From NCBI GenBank assembly GCA_051453625.1, contig JBOZIK010000001.1:285349962-285413961 (forward strand): a stretch of DNA of 64,000 nucleotides. Reading direction: 5' to 3'. This DNA comes from Welwitschia mirabilis. Its lineage: Eukaryota; Gnetophyta; Gnetopsida; Welwitschiales. Below, piece after piece: positions 1 through 12,879 of this stretch. Positions within the stretch are counted from its first letter, which is position 1; every line of letters starts with the position of its first letter. The notes beneath the pieces are model-generated. The model searched no databases. It was given only the letters and a program-made list of their open reading frames with translations, and had not been told where the DNA came from. The translations under genes were made by a program, and so were the position numbers.

Positions 1-1404
1 AGGAGGTAGTGTTAATTATAGTATAATGTCTATGTGTAAACTAAGTAAAACACTTAATATTATTCTTCTATAGAAATATATGAGGTAAATTAATTAAAAG
101 ATACACAATTATTTTAATTTATAAGAAAAAATCAAATAAAAAATAAACTAAAGTTTAGAAAGAGAAAGTAATCTTCAATTAGTAATGTAAGGAAAGGAAA
201 ATGCTCCAAGGATCTAATGATTCATCTAACTCTCCTCCTTTTCTTAAAAGATTCCTGTATCCTAAAATATACATATAATTAACAATTCATTAAGTCTTGG
301 CATGGGGGCATAATCTTATTTACCACATAAGTAATGGTGAGTTATCAAGTCCTCTTTATGCTTCATAGCCCTTTATAAGCACGAAAAGTATGAACTTAAG
401 TGTATAAAATCTGTTAAATAATAAAAACTATAAATTACAAAAGTAACATGAAATAATTCACATAGTTCAAAAGAACTTGATAAATAAGTAATCTCATTTA
501 AAGATTGATAATACCACTTTTTATCATTAACAATAAAAGAATAACCTATTTTAAGAACTATTCCTATCTAAATATTGTTAATATTAAATAAGACTTTACA
601 TTAACAATTAAAGGATTGAAATCAATTCTTTATTCAAAGTTAAAGAAATACATTACATTAAATGAAGGAGGAGAAGAAGAAAATCTTCTCAACTAGTCTT
701 CAATATTCCAATCCCAAGAAAGAGTGTTAGAGCACCATAACGTCCTAGCCTTTAAGTCTTTCCCATGGTAAGCCAACTAAGAGATGAATACAATGAAGAA
801 TTCAAGGCTCTTTTATAAGAAGAGGTGGAAGTAAGAAATCATTACAATCTCTTGGATTGTAGCATTAGGTAGAATCTTTATTATTTAGTATTAGGTAGAA
901 AATTCTATCTTATAGTATTTGGTGAAGATTGTCTTGTAGCATTAGATTGATAATATTTTATCCTCTAGCATTAAAGAGAATATTTTATCATTTAGCATTT
1001 AGTGAAGGTTGCCTTATAGAGTTTGGTAGAACTCTTCATCATGATAAATTCAAGATGTAGTCTTTAGAGCCAAATTCTTTTACCAACTAGTAGTATTGCC
1101 ACATGTCTCCAATGCCACCTCTACATGCCTCTACCATATGTCTTCTGATGCTAGTGCTATGTAGCACTACCTCATTTCTCTATTGCTACTATTATTTTAT
1201 GTGAAATTATTTTCATTTTTCATCATGTATTCTAAAATGTAGCTAAAGATCCTACAATTATTATGGAGAAAAACATGATTTTAAATTTTATTTTAAAAAT
1301 AATACAAGACATCATTTAATGATAAATCAATAAATTAAGCATCTTTTCTTATGCTAAATTAATCAATTATACTTGCTTAAAATATCAATTCTGGCATGTA
1401 AACA
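1..1404 (-). repeat. R1 family LTR, left (3') copy, cut by window start
   Basis: This segment aligns along its whole length with 5016-6383: shared blocks include the taaactaagtaaa start region, the caaggatctaatgattcat block, the cataatct...acataagt block and the gtagcattaggtagaat block. The same sequence recurs at about 52000-52977 and 59000-60235. The right end runs into a cct...ctagtcttttactagatccttagc motif, which follows every complete copy and fits a minus-strand PPT flank. The first bases of the LTR probably lie just outside the window. It is visibly diverged from its partner, so it is an old insertion. Confidence 0.8.
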
Positions 1405-4400
1405 CACCTCATAACTAGTCTTTTACTAGATCCTTAGCAAAAAGATGATAAGGAAATGCTAAATCATGGAAAAATTGACTAATTAAAAATGGCAAATAAG
1501 GAAATGATATGACATTTTATTAAAATTTTTGTATTAAGTTTTAATAATTAAGCATCAAGATTAAAAACATTTCTATAAAATTAAATGTCATACCTCCTAA
1601 CCAAAATTAAACTTTATCCTCAAGTTATAAACATGGAAAATTTATGCAATGATAGAGAAAAATTTGATTCAACTAGTACTTAATGAATGTATTTAGGGAA
1701 AAGCACACATCTAAGGCTAAATTGATGGTCACATTTATTAAAAATTTCATGCATTTTATTCTAAATTTAAATGTATCACATTATTAAATAAACTAGATAT
1801 CCTCCAAGTAAACTTGCAAATAATCATAAATTAATTAAGAAAAATCTCTAAGTATACAAGTTAAAGAAAATAACCGCAAAAAGAATCTCCCAATTCCACC
1901 TTTTGACTCTATAATCATGTTTTATTTCTTATTTCAATCATTTTTTATCTAATTGTGCATTGAGTGTTATGACATCTCCTTCCAACAGAGTTAAACATGT
2001 TGATTTATGAGGGAGTGAGTGCTACATTATCAATGAGCATTTATAGCCCTTATGCAGTTGAGCATTTTATAAATAGATTATTAGAACTACATTGCCCATG
2101 AACATCCATAGCCTTGATGTAGTTAACTAAACCTAATTTTGATTAATCATGAAATAATGTGCTTTTTAGCAGAGGAGATATTTTTATTTTCTTTTTTTTA
2201 AATCATCCTTCTCATATTTAATAACTTTTAATCACATAAAGGGGTAATTAGCCTAATCAAGATAATTCTTGTCTTCATAAAAATGCTTAAAAATAATTCA
2301 CTTGATATGAAAGTAGATTTTACCTTAATTAAACCATATTTTCCAATTGGAAGGTATTTAATTGAAATAATCATTAACAAATACACTCAAAGATAAGTAA
2401 AACTTCTTCTCAAAAAACTATAGGTAACCTTAAATTCTACCTAATTCTTAATAATAAAGTGATCACTTATTAAAGGTTTATTAACTTAGGATCCATCAAC
2501 CAAGATCATCTAATCTTAAGAACTCATAGATGGATGGAAAGGGAGGGTGTTTGTTGGTCTTTATTAAATGAAGTCAAATGAAGGGTGGTAGAAGGTAAAA
2601 GCAAAGGTGGTAATGGCCTATTTGGTGGAGTGGATGGTACTTAGGATTTCCTAGTTGATAATGTTTAAGATGGTGATTATACAGGTGGAAGTACTTATGA
2701 GGTTTTAGATGATAAACTAAACTAAAGTTTATTCTAAAAGGATAATTAAGACTAAAATAAAAAATCTAATCTAAATGCATGCAACAAAACAAAAACTTTT
2801 TCAAGGTTTTTCCCAAGGTATTGCAAACATGAAGGCTTAAAATAATGAATGCAATGTTCAAATAATGACTCAAAATTATACAAGCATTCAAAGAGCACAT
2901 CAAATCCCTAGAAGCATTTATACATGAATTTATAAAATTTTGAAGAATATTAACACTATCATTAAAATTACTTCATTCAAAATTAGAAAATTTTCAACCT
3001 ATTCTTGTTTATTCAACAACTCATACAAGCATCATTTTTAGTTGAAGACAAAGGTGAAGTGGAAACCATAATATGCAAATGATTATCAAAAAAAGATATG
3101 AGAAGATGTTCCAAAGGTATGGGTTTATCTTCATCAAGAAGGTTTAAGTCTTCTTTAAAAGATGAAAATATCATAGTCAATTTAATAGGTTATTGAGAAA
3201 AATATTAATCAAAGGATGGATGACAAAAAAGCTCTTAGTTAACATTCTTCTCTTCATTAAGATCATTAAGGAATTCTTTCTCACAAAGGTTGCATAGGCA
3301 ACATTAGTTGAGGTTAAAGGATAAGTTTAATTTCATAAATGTCACTTTCATTCTTTATTGTATAGCATTAAAAGTTTTCTTTTTCCTTAAACATTTACTC
3401 ATTTATTATGAATTGTCATCATCTAATGTATTTAATCCTACTCTAAAGTATAGTCTATGTTCTGCAACCATTTGTTCTCTAAGTAATGTCTAAAGTAAAG
3501 GTCTTCTTGGATTTCATCATTGGTTTCTTTATAGTTTTATTCCTCATTCCTAAGGGATATGATTTGGGTGTTGTTGATTATAGTCTCACTAATCCCTTCA
3601 AGGTTTTCTAAGCTTGTAGATTCATAGAATGTAGGAAAGCCTCTTCTTCTAGTGCATTAGAGATTTGAGCAATAACTTGAGTTACCTATTAGATATCTTG
3701 CTTAAGATTTTTGTTTATTTGCATTTGGACTTTTATGAATCTTGTAAGGATGTCTTCTAAGGAATTTAAAGTAGTTTGTTAAGTGTATAATGTTAATAGG
3801 TGGTAATTAAGTGATGAAGGATATTCAAAAGAATATAAAGGTTAAGGATCAAAGGATGATGAATATGAAGTTAAGATTGAAAGATAAGAATTATAAGGGG
3901 TGAAAGAAGGCATGAGATCAAACTCTTTAAGTTGTTATAATGATTTTAAAATTAAATTAGGACATTGATTATGATATGGATGGAGTTGAGGATACTCTTC
4001 AAAGATCTATCTATTATCGAAAGGATCTAGGGGTTGCATTTGGTATGAGTTACATTATAGGTAATTCCCTAGCGTTTATATTGGTTTAATGAAATCCTCT
4101 ATGATTCATTTAAGTTGATTGTCATTTTGGAAACTATAGGGATAGACAAGTTGATGATCGAAAGTTATTTAAAATGGATTTGGGACCCAACTCATCATTT
4201 AACTTTAAGGAAATGGGTTAAGGTTTTGACTAAAATGTTTACATTTTCTAGGGTTTTTAAAGTTTTTGAGGAAGCCTATAAAAAATGGTTTAGAGAGATC
4301 ACAGGTGGTTTTAAGTAAAATCACAAAGTAATTTAGGTTGATGATAGCACTAGGCTAATTGAGCAAAGAAGATCGAGAAAAGACAAAGGTTGATTTCAAG

Positions 4401-5015
4401 ATAGCATAAAATGGTTCAGGTTGTAGGATCAGGGAAATAGTTATTAAAAATCTAAAATTACTATAAATTTTTGTAACTAGGAAAATAAACCTAATGTTTT
4501 TAATTCTTCTTAATATTTTTAACAAAAATAAAGACTAATAGAATTGAAAAATGTACATAGAATTTATAGAAATTAGAAAACACATAAATCATTAGAGTTT
4601 GATTTAGTTTAAAATCATGATCTTAGGTTTGATTGCATCTACAAGAAAATCATTAGACCTAAAAATCAAAAAAATCTAATATAAAAATGAAGTTTTAGAT
4701 GTTAGAAAGATAATCAAACTTAACAACCTGGACTAGTTTAGATGTTACTAGAAATGGACTAATAGTTTTAATGGAAGAAAAATACAATAACACTCAAAAG
4801 AAAAACAAAAGGATTAGTTTAGGTATCATTGGAAAAGAACTGGTATCAACCACTAGAAAGAAAAAATAAATAACCATAGAAAAGAAAAACAGATAGGAAC
4901 AATTTGGATATCACTAGAGAGGACCAATACCTCCCACTGGAAAAACAAAATCTAATCAAAAATTTTAAGAAAAATCATCATGAACTTTTAAAAAATTATT
5001 ATGCTAATACATCCC
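1405..5015 (-). mobile_element. R1 internal region, gutted (non-autonomous)
   Basis: This is the region between the two R1 LTRs. Its left part (1405-3300) is shared with 52978-55600 and 60236-62300: the tagtccttagcaaaaag block, the gagtgtccatagccctgatgcagttaactaaac block and the gagatatt...ttgattctt block. It looks like the 3' untranslated part of the minus-strand element. The only coding trace I recognise is a gag linker at 3638-3760. No protease, reverse transcriptase or integrase is visible, so this copy would depend on other elements to move. The plus-strand 67-codon frame at 4115-4318 has no recognisable relative. Confidence 0.65.
3638..3760 (-). pseudogene. gag: Gag linker remnant of R1
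   Basis: Read on the minus strand, the segment encodes a LEDILTRFIKVQMQINKNLK-like stretch followed by two stops and a glutamate-rich tail. In Athila/Tat-type Gag proteins a linker of this kind, roughly LEELL..FM...Q, follows the capsid and leads into a Gln-rich coiled coil. Matching pieces are at 56772-56810 (LEDMFRKFMELKMQIN) and 62298-62460 (SLKETLRKFMKSQAQIM). The capsid part that should precede it is missing in this copy. Function is inferred from the family; the fragment is dead. Confidence 0.55.
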
Positions 5016-6383
5016 TGATAATTGTGTTAAAATCTATTAATTTTATATAATGTCTATATTTAAACTAAGTAAAATTCGTAGTATCATTCTTTCATAGGGA
5101 CATGTTAGGTAAATTAATCAAAAGATACATAATTATTCTACTTATAATGAAAATCCAAATAAAACAAATTATAGTTTGAGAAAGAAAAAGTGATATTTGA
5201 TCAGCAACGCAAGGGAATGAAAATTCTTCAAGGATCTAATAATTCATCCAACTTTTTTTCTTTGCTCTAAAGATTCCTATATATTAAAACACACGTACAA
5301 TCATCAAGTCATTAAGGCTCAGCATGGAGGCATAATCTCATTAATTACATAAGTGTTAGTGAGTTATCAAGTCCTCTCGATAGTTTATAATCCTTTATTA
5401 AACATGTTAATTATAAACATAAATGCATCAAATCCATCAAACAACAAAAACTATAGATCATAAAAGTAACATGAAATATCTCACACAGTTCAAAAGAACT
5501 TGATAACTAAGTAAGATTATCTAAATATTGCTAATACCATTTTTCATCATTAACAATAAAAGAATAAACCTATTTTAAGAACTATCCTATCTAGATATTG
5601 CTATTACATCAATAATTAAAAAAATTCAAATTTAAAGAAATACATTACATCAAAGGGAGAAGGAGAAGAACTCCTCAACTAGCCTTAAACATTCTGCATC
5701 CAAGAAAGTGGTAGAACATCATGACGTCCTAGACTTTAAGGATTTCCTATAATAAGCCAATTAAAAGACGAATATAATCAAATGTTTAAGGCCCTTTCAT
5801 AGGGAAAGATAAGGGTGAGAAGTGGTTAAAATCTCTTGGATTATAGTATTAAGTAGAATTTTTATCATTTAGCATTAGTAGATTTTGTCTTATAGCATTT
5901 GATGGAGATTGTCTTATAACATTAGGTAGATAATATTTTGTCCTCTAGCATTAGGTAGAATACTTTGTCGTTTAGCATTTGTTGGAGGTTGTCTTATAGC
6001 ATTTAGTGGAGATCTTCATTATGACGAGTCCAACATGTGATCTTTGGAGCCAGATTCCTTTATCAACTAGTGCTATCACCATATGTATCCAATGCTACCT
6101 TCACATGCCTCTGTCACATGTCTTCTAATTCTATTGTTATGTGTCACTACCTCATTTATCTATTACCACCATTATTTTATGTGTAATTGTCTCCATCTTC
6201 CATCATGTATTCCAAAACATGGCTAAAGACCTACAACTATTATGAAGAAAAACATATTATTAAATTTTATGTTAAAAACAATAGAACACATCATTTTATG
6301 ATAAATAAATAAATAAAGTATCTTTTCTTATGATAAACTAATCAATTATACTTTCTTAAAATGTTAATTTTAGTATGCAAGCA
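5016..6383 (-). repeat. R1 family LTR, right (5') copy
   Basis: Full-length R1 LTR of about 1.37 kb. It begins TGATAATTG, directly after an atccc flank, and ends ...tatgcaagca, just where similarity to the 1-1404 copy stops. TG...CA ends fit an LTR. I could not confirm a target-site duplication because the left end of the partner is outside the window. No convincing PBS is left just before 5016. Confidence 0.75.
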
Positions 6384-6517
6384 GGCAGATTTAGACCTTG
6401 GATATGTGCCAAATTACTTTTAAAATATCTTTATAGAGGAAATAAATGTAGACCCTCGAGTAATAGTAGATAAGATTCCAAATTGGATCATATGGGAAGA
6501 CAATGATAGACTTCAAA

Positions 6518-6527
6518 NNNNNNNNNN
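6518..6527. other. Assembly gap (10 N)
   Basis: Ten unresolved bases between the R1 LTR and the LINE remnant. The flanks 6384-6517 and 6528-6719 hold no feature I can name; they may be the 5' part of the LINE. Confidence 0.95.
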
Positions 6528-6719
6528 AATAATCATCTAAAAGAAGGAAATCCATTAGATTATGAAATTGACCTCCAAAAATAAGGTCCTAAGTCTAAAT
6601 GACAAGAAATTAAAGTTCTTCAAGGAATATTAAGACACAATGGAAAATGACATCATAATGATAATCTAAAGAAGATTTCAGTATGTAATGTTTTCAAAAC
6701 ATTATAGAGAAATAGCAAT

Positions 6720-7420
6720 ATTCTTGCTTCTTAAAAATGTTATCATTTAATCCCTTGATGACTATAGAGTAATTAGTCTCTACACCTTCATTTACAAGGT
6801 CCTATTTAAGATTTTGGCTAATCACCTCTAACTCCTTCTTTCTAAGATCATTAACGATGACTAAATAGGCTTTAATTCGGTAGGTACATCTAGGAGAACA
6901 TCATTACAACTCACAAAGCCATTAACTAGGCATGCCAATAAAGGAAAATCTTATGCACAATCAAGCTAGACCTCTTGAAAACCTATGATATAATTAGTTA
7001 CTAAATTCTGAGGTTATCCTAGAGTAGATAGGATTTTTAGATAGGTTCTGAAAGATAACTATTATTAGTTATAATGTTTATATGAGCAGAAGAAAATCTA
7101 GGAAGTTCTTCCTAGGGAGGATGCTCAGACATGGGGGATTTCCTATCTTGCTACATATTTGCTATATGGCTGATAATTTAAATGGGTATTTAGATAAAGT
7201 TTAACTAGATAAAGTCATCCCCTAGTATTAACACATCTTAAATATGAGGATGACACCCTTATCTTTTTCCAAAATTCAATGCTAGAAGCAAAGAAGGTAA
7301 AAAATGACATCGAGTCTTCAAGAGGATCATGGATTTAAGAGTCAATGCAGATAAGGCATATGTTATTAGTATGAACTACCTAGAGGAGAGGAGTAAGAAG
7401 ATCTAATAGATGTTAGGATG
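6720..7420 (+). pseudogene. LINE (L1-type) reverse transcriptase remnant
   Basis: The plus strand encodes the order of blocks expected in a plant L1 reverse transcriptase. DDYRVISLYTFIYKVLFKIL (from 6758) matches the DYRPISLCN..YKI..K.LA block. IINDDQIGF follows, matching the Q.AFV block. A frame-shifted GRMLRHGG near 7110-7140 fits the R.GLRQGDPLSP region. LKYEDDTLIFF near 7240-7262 is the catalytic YADD block with Glu in place of Ala. IMDLRVNADKA (7325-7360) fits the SGL.IN..KS block. Many stops and shifts show it is dead. No endonuclease domain or poly-A tail was recognised. Confidence 0.75.
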
Positions 7421-7468
7421 TAATAAAGAAGAGTTACTCACAAGCTACTTGGGTAACTTATTTTTATT

Positions 7469-7496
7469 GGTGCAAGGGAAATGATAGCCTTGCACC
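7469..7496. repeat. Perfect 9-bp hairpin
   Basis: GGTGCAAGG and CCTTGCACC form perfect arms around a 10-base loop. It lies between the LINE remnant and the putative promoter at 7731. It could be a chance palindrome or part of a transposon end; no protein or terminator role can be assigned. Confidence 0.6.
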
Positions 7497-7730
7497 CTAG
7501 TAGCACTTTAAATGTCTCATCTCCTGCCTCCCATAAAGTGACTCAACATGAGATGAGTATCTTTCCATAGTTTCCTTAGACTTCTTTGAGCTAGCAAATT
7601 TACAAAAATATCCCTGTCTCTATTCTTATACTCTCTTCTTTGTCAACCCCTCTGAGTCCTGCTTCTCACTCTTAGCCTTGACTCCAATCGAGAAGGTAGC
7701 TACCCCCTTCACCTTTAGCCATAATCTCCC

Positions 7731-7742
7731 TTTTATAAATAG
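7731..7742 (+). promoter_or_regulatory. TATA box candidate
   Basis: TTTTATAAATAG is a strong match to the plant TATA consensus. It is followed by a pyrimidine-rich leader (cttcctcttcctcctcattc) and an ATG about 100 bp downstream at 7842. The 7500-8100 stretch is richer in C than the surrounding sequence. Equally possible is an LTR promoter, because plant LTRs carry the same motif. Confidence 0.4.
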
Positions 7743-7841
7743 CCTTTTATCCTTTCCTTAATTAGTCTAAACTACTATCCTTTCCCTACTTCCTCTTCCT
7801 CCTCATTCCTATAGTACATAGATCTCAACTTAGATAGATTA

Positions 7842-8169
7842 ATGGACATAATAGTAGATCCTCACGCCACCTCCTCCACCTAATCTCAACCAAATGGTAA
7901 ATAGTATCATTACTTCGAGCATGCTTCCTAACTAGAAAAATCCAATGAATATTCAATATAACATAGGAGGAACACCCCTTCATTAGCAGCTACTAGAGAA
8001 TATGGGAAGTGAGGTAGTAGGCAACATAGGTATATCCATAGAGAACTAGCCAGTTTTGTACTCAAATCCAATTCAGTTGCCCATCATAATTTATGATGAT
8101 GGACTTTACTATACTTTTATGTATGCTCACACATATTTGGAAGTTAAATCCCAAAAATGTGATACCTAG
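7842..8169 (+). pseudogene. Decayed exon-like frame with a poly-proline start (unrecognised)
   Basis: After ATGGAC one base appears to be inserted, then a single frame reads with two to three leading stops and continues ILTPPPPPNLNQMVNSII, later NIGGTPLH, then QLLENMGSEVVGNIGISIEN and YDDGLYYTFMYAHTYLEV, up to TAG at 8167-8169. The three internal stops are all TAG, which would come from CAG (Gln) by C-to-T change. Position fits a first exon: TATA box about 100 bp upstream and a pyrimidine-rich leader. I do not recognise the protein. It could be a captured or relict host gene exon, or a transposon ORF start. Confidence 0.4.
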
Positions 8170-9663
8170 GTCCTATTGATGAAGTAATAATTTTAATGGT
8201 TTTATGCAATAGTTTCTTCTCATCATATTCTATCCTTTTTACAGTAGTCACCATTAATGTAAGTATACCTTTCTATTATTTCAAAGTTAAGTAAAATTTT
8301 TTTTACCAATATTATTGTATTTATCAAAAAGGGATGCCCTTAAGATCCTCTCCTGATTTTATCCCTAGTCCCTATTTCCTGTGTATGCTATAGCCTCTGT
8401 CATAGTACTTTAGCAAGCAGCAATCCTATTCATGTTTGTAAACAATGTTCTTAAACTATATTTTATCACTTTCTAATTTAATTTACCTATATTTTATCTA
8501 AAAAGATACTAAGTGAGCTTAAAAATATAGACTGATTAACTTTTAGACTATAACCTATAAGATCATTTCAAAATTTACATCAAATAGAATAACATTAGTG
8601 ATTTATGAAATTATTAATTTAATAATTACCATGCATGAAAATCTTTATTTAGTATTAAATTAGCATAATTATTCTATTACTTAGAAATTAGGCATGACTA
8701 AATCCTTTAATACTATATATTGGTTTCACATGGATAAGGTTTTAAAGTAGATAAACATTTTTTATTATTAGTGATAAAAACCCAATAATGTTATTTATGT
8801 ATAAAGTTTTTAGGTAATTTTAAACATAGAAGCTTATGAGTATTTTTCCCTAATGAATAGCATTTAATAGGGTAATCCATTATTACCATTTCTTTTTCTT
8901 ATTACCATTGAGGGTTTAAGGTCTTTGATTCATGATTCTAATGAATAGGAATAAATTCAAGTCATAATTTCTACATATGAATGTAGGGATTTTATCCATT
9001 CATAATTTGTATATAATGTGCTCCTCTTCCTATAAGGCCATAAGCAATATGTTAATAAATTATATTACATTCTTAATACTTTTAAAAAAAATGTTTAGGT
9101 TGAAGGATTAATTTTCAAAAGAGTGAGCTTTATAGAATTGACATAACTAGTTAATAGAAAATTACGTATAGTGATATTATTGATTGTGATATGGAAGAGC
9201 TTCTAACAACCTATTTCAATATACCATGTTTACTTTTAGAAGAATGATAAAAAAAATTATTAGTTTGATGTTATGAATAAGCCAGGATCTTAATTTAATG
9301 GATGAAATAAAAATCCATTACTAGTTAAGAAAATTTAATTGATTAAATAATTTATCAAATTTATTTATTTTTACATTTTATCCTCTTTAAAATCTCTAGA
9401 ATTAATTATAAATAGAACTGAAAAGCTTGAACATTATTACTATAGAATCATAACTACTCAAAGAATAAAATAAATTTAGTGGCCTGGGAAGAAGTTTGCA
9501 TAGCTTAAAACAATGGATTTGAGGTCTTAAGCAAGGTTAAATAAATGAATATTTTATTTTTGGCTAAATTATAAAGCCATATCATTAATGATAGTGATTA
9601 AAATGAGCTTGGCCTGTAAAAGCTAAGTACCTATATAATAGCATTACTCTATCGGATAAAACA
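8170..9663. other. AT-rich stretch without recognised feature
   Basis: No coding block was recognised on either strand. A TATA-like attataaatagaac at about 9405 and copia-LTR-like composition suggest old LTR debris, but no partner copy was found in the window. Confidence 0.4.
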
Positions 9664-10009
9664 TGTAATACAAAGTTTAACATAACTAGTGTATTTTGTC
9701 TTAATTAATTAAGCATGTTTTATACAATAAAATATTTTCAATTAATTATAAATTATGTAAATTAGTTAATTACTTACTCTTAAATAAAACATTCTTACTA
9801 TTCATAATTAGTTCATAAAGAGTGATGTCTTTTATATAATACATAAGATATATCATGCTAGATCAATTATGCAAATTCAAGTTGTAAATTTGATTAATTT
9901 AATATATAAATTTTATTAATAATAAAATTTTTATTTATTTGGTACTGTGTGCATTTCTATTTTGTTAGATCTCCTATGCTCTATTATGATTCTATACAAA
10001 CTCTTAACA
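9664..10009 (+). repeat. Copia 5' LTR
   Basis: Aligns with 14481-14850, with the clearest blocks being ttacttactct(t/c)a...aaataaaa, cataaagagt(g/c)at and at(a/c)atgc...agatcaattatg. It ends ...ctcttaaca directly before the PBS. The start at TG 9664 is the best-fitting TG but is uncertain by some bases. Confidence 0.75.
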
Positions 10010-10021
10010 TGGTATAAGAGC
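10010..10021 (+). promoter_or_regulatory. Primer binding site, initiator-Met type
   Basis: TGGTATAAGAGC matches the canonical plant copia PBS TGGTATCAGAGC at 11 of 12 bases; the one change is C to A. It abuts the LTR end aaca. In a live element this pairs with the 3' end of tRNA-iMet to prime minus-strand DNA. Confidence 0.85.
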
Positions 10022-11748
10022 TTACTCATGAATATAACATGGAGATGTATTACTAGTTTGATAATAGAAGAGAATATAAAACATTTCACGAAGATAACAT
10101 TTTAACACCAATAAACTAATTCAATGTTAAAATGTTACCAAAAATTAAAGGATAGAGAGGGCATGTGTCATTCTACAATAATAAATGCATCAAGATTATG
10201 CCTTTGGAAACACAATAAGATTAAATAATTAAAACTACATCATTTAAGAGATGAAAATAAAAGATTTCTTAATTGGGTAAGGAATTCAAGGTTATCTATA
10301 TTGAAGTGTATCCATAAGGAATAACAATAAAGCATGCTCAGTGAGAGTCATCTTAATGACAAATGTTAGGAGTGATTTTTAGCCTTTATGAATTAAAGGC
10401 TAGTGTTCATTTAGATTAGATGCATCATCAAGTGAAACATCTAATAATTAAGCTCTAATTCTTTTACTAATTATTGATGCATGAAGAAATAAATCTTAAT
10501 ATCTGGCACCCAGAGGGCCCTCCCTCTTTAAGTAATTAATAAAAGATATGTTATTTGACTTTGACTATATTAAATTAGTAATATTTATCCTATGGTAATT
10601 ATTGATATATGACATATAAGAGCATGAGAACTTTGGATATTCTTAGGAAATCCCTTTGAATTCAAGAATGAAGTGTATAAGCAGTCATTAATTACTAATT
10701 TTTTTCACTCTTAGTCTTGGGGATCATGAAGATGTCACACATTTAAAGTAAAAATTTATGAATCTAATAGCACAGATTTAAGAACAAAGTACTATAGTGA
10801 ATGAAGAAATAGTTAATTTCTTTAGTTCAAGCTTTTTCTTTCAAATTTTAATGTGTTTATGAAGCATTAAAACATGTTATAAACTCTATTCATTTAAATA
10901 ACTAATAGTAAAAGTGCATTAATTTGAAATAGAATTGAATAAAAATGAAAGAAAAACAAGCATAGAGTTTGCTACATCTAAGAAAAATATAAAACTAGGT
11001 AATAAGAATATAAACTTTTGCAAATTTTATAATAGGATATTTTATGATTTGTAAGAAGAATCCAAATCATCCATAAAACAATAATAACAAGAATAAGAAT
11101 TAAAAAAATCTAGAATCATAAAGATAAATGATGAGTAATTTACAAAAAATATTTCTCTACCATGAGAAATAATGAAACATAATTTATGAATTTAAGAGTA
11201 TCAGGACATATGATTAGTAATAAAAACTACTTCACAAACTTATTCTAACTTGAAGTAGCATCACCAAACCTATAGTTATTAGTAATGAAATAAAATTTGA
11301 TTAGTTAGGAAATTTAAAATTATCCTTCCTTACCTTGAAAAATACCATTCATAGTCCAAATTTTCAGATGTATACAATATAAATATCATCCGTAATTAAA
11401 AATACTTATGACTTAAAATTGATTAAAAAGAAGAATGAATCATATTATATCATAGAAAATAAAAAATAACACATTAAAGTAATTTTGAATAGGAAAATTT
11501 TTATTTTGAATTAAAAATAGCTAATTTTATGATGTAAGAAGTTTACTTTTAAAAGTAAAACAAGGCTAAGCACAAAGTTCTTAAGATACTAAAATTAACA
11601 AATAAATACTTTGGCATCAAAGATAATAGTATAAAAAATTCAATATTCTAGGGAAACTACTTTAAATAAGTGAGGAAATTCCAAAAATTAAAATGAAAGA
11701 GCTAATATTGTCAGATGGATGAAATATATCATAGGTCATTTATAAAGG

Positions 11749-12125
11749 ATAAGACTATTTCTTCACTTCATTAATAACTACAATGAGATGTGTTTCAGAT
11801 ACTTCTTATAAAACAAATCTCAAACACTTAGTACTTTTAAAGTATTTCATGCACTAGTTGAAGGATATATAAATCTAAAGATCAAAAAGCTTAGAATAGA
11901 TAAAAGAGGAAAATATATGTCAATTAAGTTTTTTGATAAACTTCAAAAGACTAAAATTTAATATAAGTTAACTCCAACTTATGCATGAGCTTAATGAAAT
12001 GGCTAAATGGAAAAGAAGAATAATCATAGAAATAACAAAAATTATGTTGTAAAAAACATGTTTCTTTTTATTTATATGGATAAAAGCTATTACTAGAGTT
12101 TTTTATCTTTAAAATATACCTTTAA
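11749..12125 (+). pseudogene. Copia integrase core remnant
   Basis: One frame reads IRLFLHFINNYNEMCFRYFL, a stop, NKSQTLSTFKVFHALVEGY, then IKKLRIDKRGKYMSIKFFDK and LTPTYA. These match the copia integrase line TFIDD.SR..WVYFL..KSE....FK.F....E and the LRTDRGGEY.S..F block. Then come NG.MEKKN (NGVAERKN) and WIKAITRVFYL.NIPLTK (W.EA..TA.YL.NR.P). Stops are TAA or TGA at positions where the family has Gln or Arg. The domain would join viral DNA to the chromosome; here it is inactive. Confidence 0.85.
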
Positions 12126-12879
12126 CTAAATTCCTAAATGGAGATATATTAATATGAAGATGATCTAACAAGGCAGTCTTCTATAATTACCTAAAAACTT
12201 TGGAAGAAAATGTTTCATGTACATTCCATAATAATGAAACATATTACAAAATGTATCCAAAACCTACTTTATGCTTAGTTATTTAGATGAAAAAAAATCC
12301 TATCACATATGAAATGCCACTTTTAGAATTATCATTATTACCTAAGATATTATTTTTCCTGTAATAACTATAATTGATAATCCTATTTTACACCATTTGA
12401 TGATCTTTTCCCAAGAAAGGGAGAGACACTAGTACCTATTAACAAAGATATTAATCAAAATTATAATAAATTATATTTGGAATACTTAATATTAAATTTT
12501 TAATTCTTGGAAATAAATGATCATGTTGAAAATGAAGAGCAAATTATTTTTACTTTAAATGATAATTGTAAACAGAACATTGTTTCAAATCATGAACTAT
12601 AAATACCACGTTAATTAAGGCAAGTTTGTAATTCATTACATGAAGATGCAAGATGTTAGATGGAATAAATTACAAATCAAGCAACATGAAGTGTAAGAGA
12701 ATTTATTTCTACTATTAATGAAACACGTCATGTAGAGGGTACTAATATAATCGAATTTCTTAAAAATCCAAATGAAAAAAGATAGTGTAGTAAGATTATG
12801 ATGTGATAATAGAAAATTAAACTTAAAGGTACACTAGTGCAACAAATTAAATAATTTATACAAAATGGATTTTTTTAAT

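Noticed and set aside
4115-4318. 67-codon plus-strand frame
   Set aside because: It lies antisense in an R1 internal region and matches nothing; other R1 copies do not keep the frame.
10513-10522. GAGGGCCCTC palindrome
   Set aside because: Only 10 bp; striking base composition, but no partner or context.
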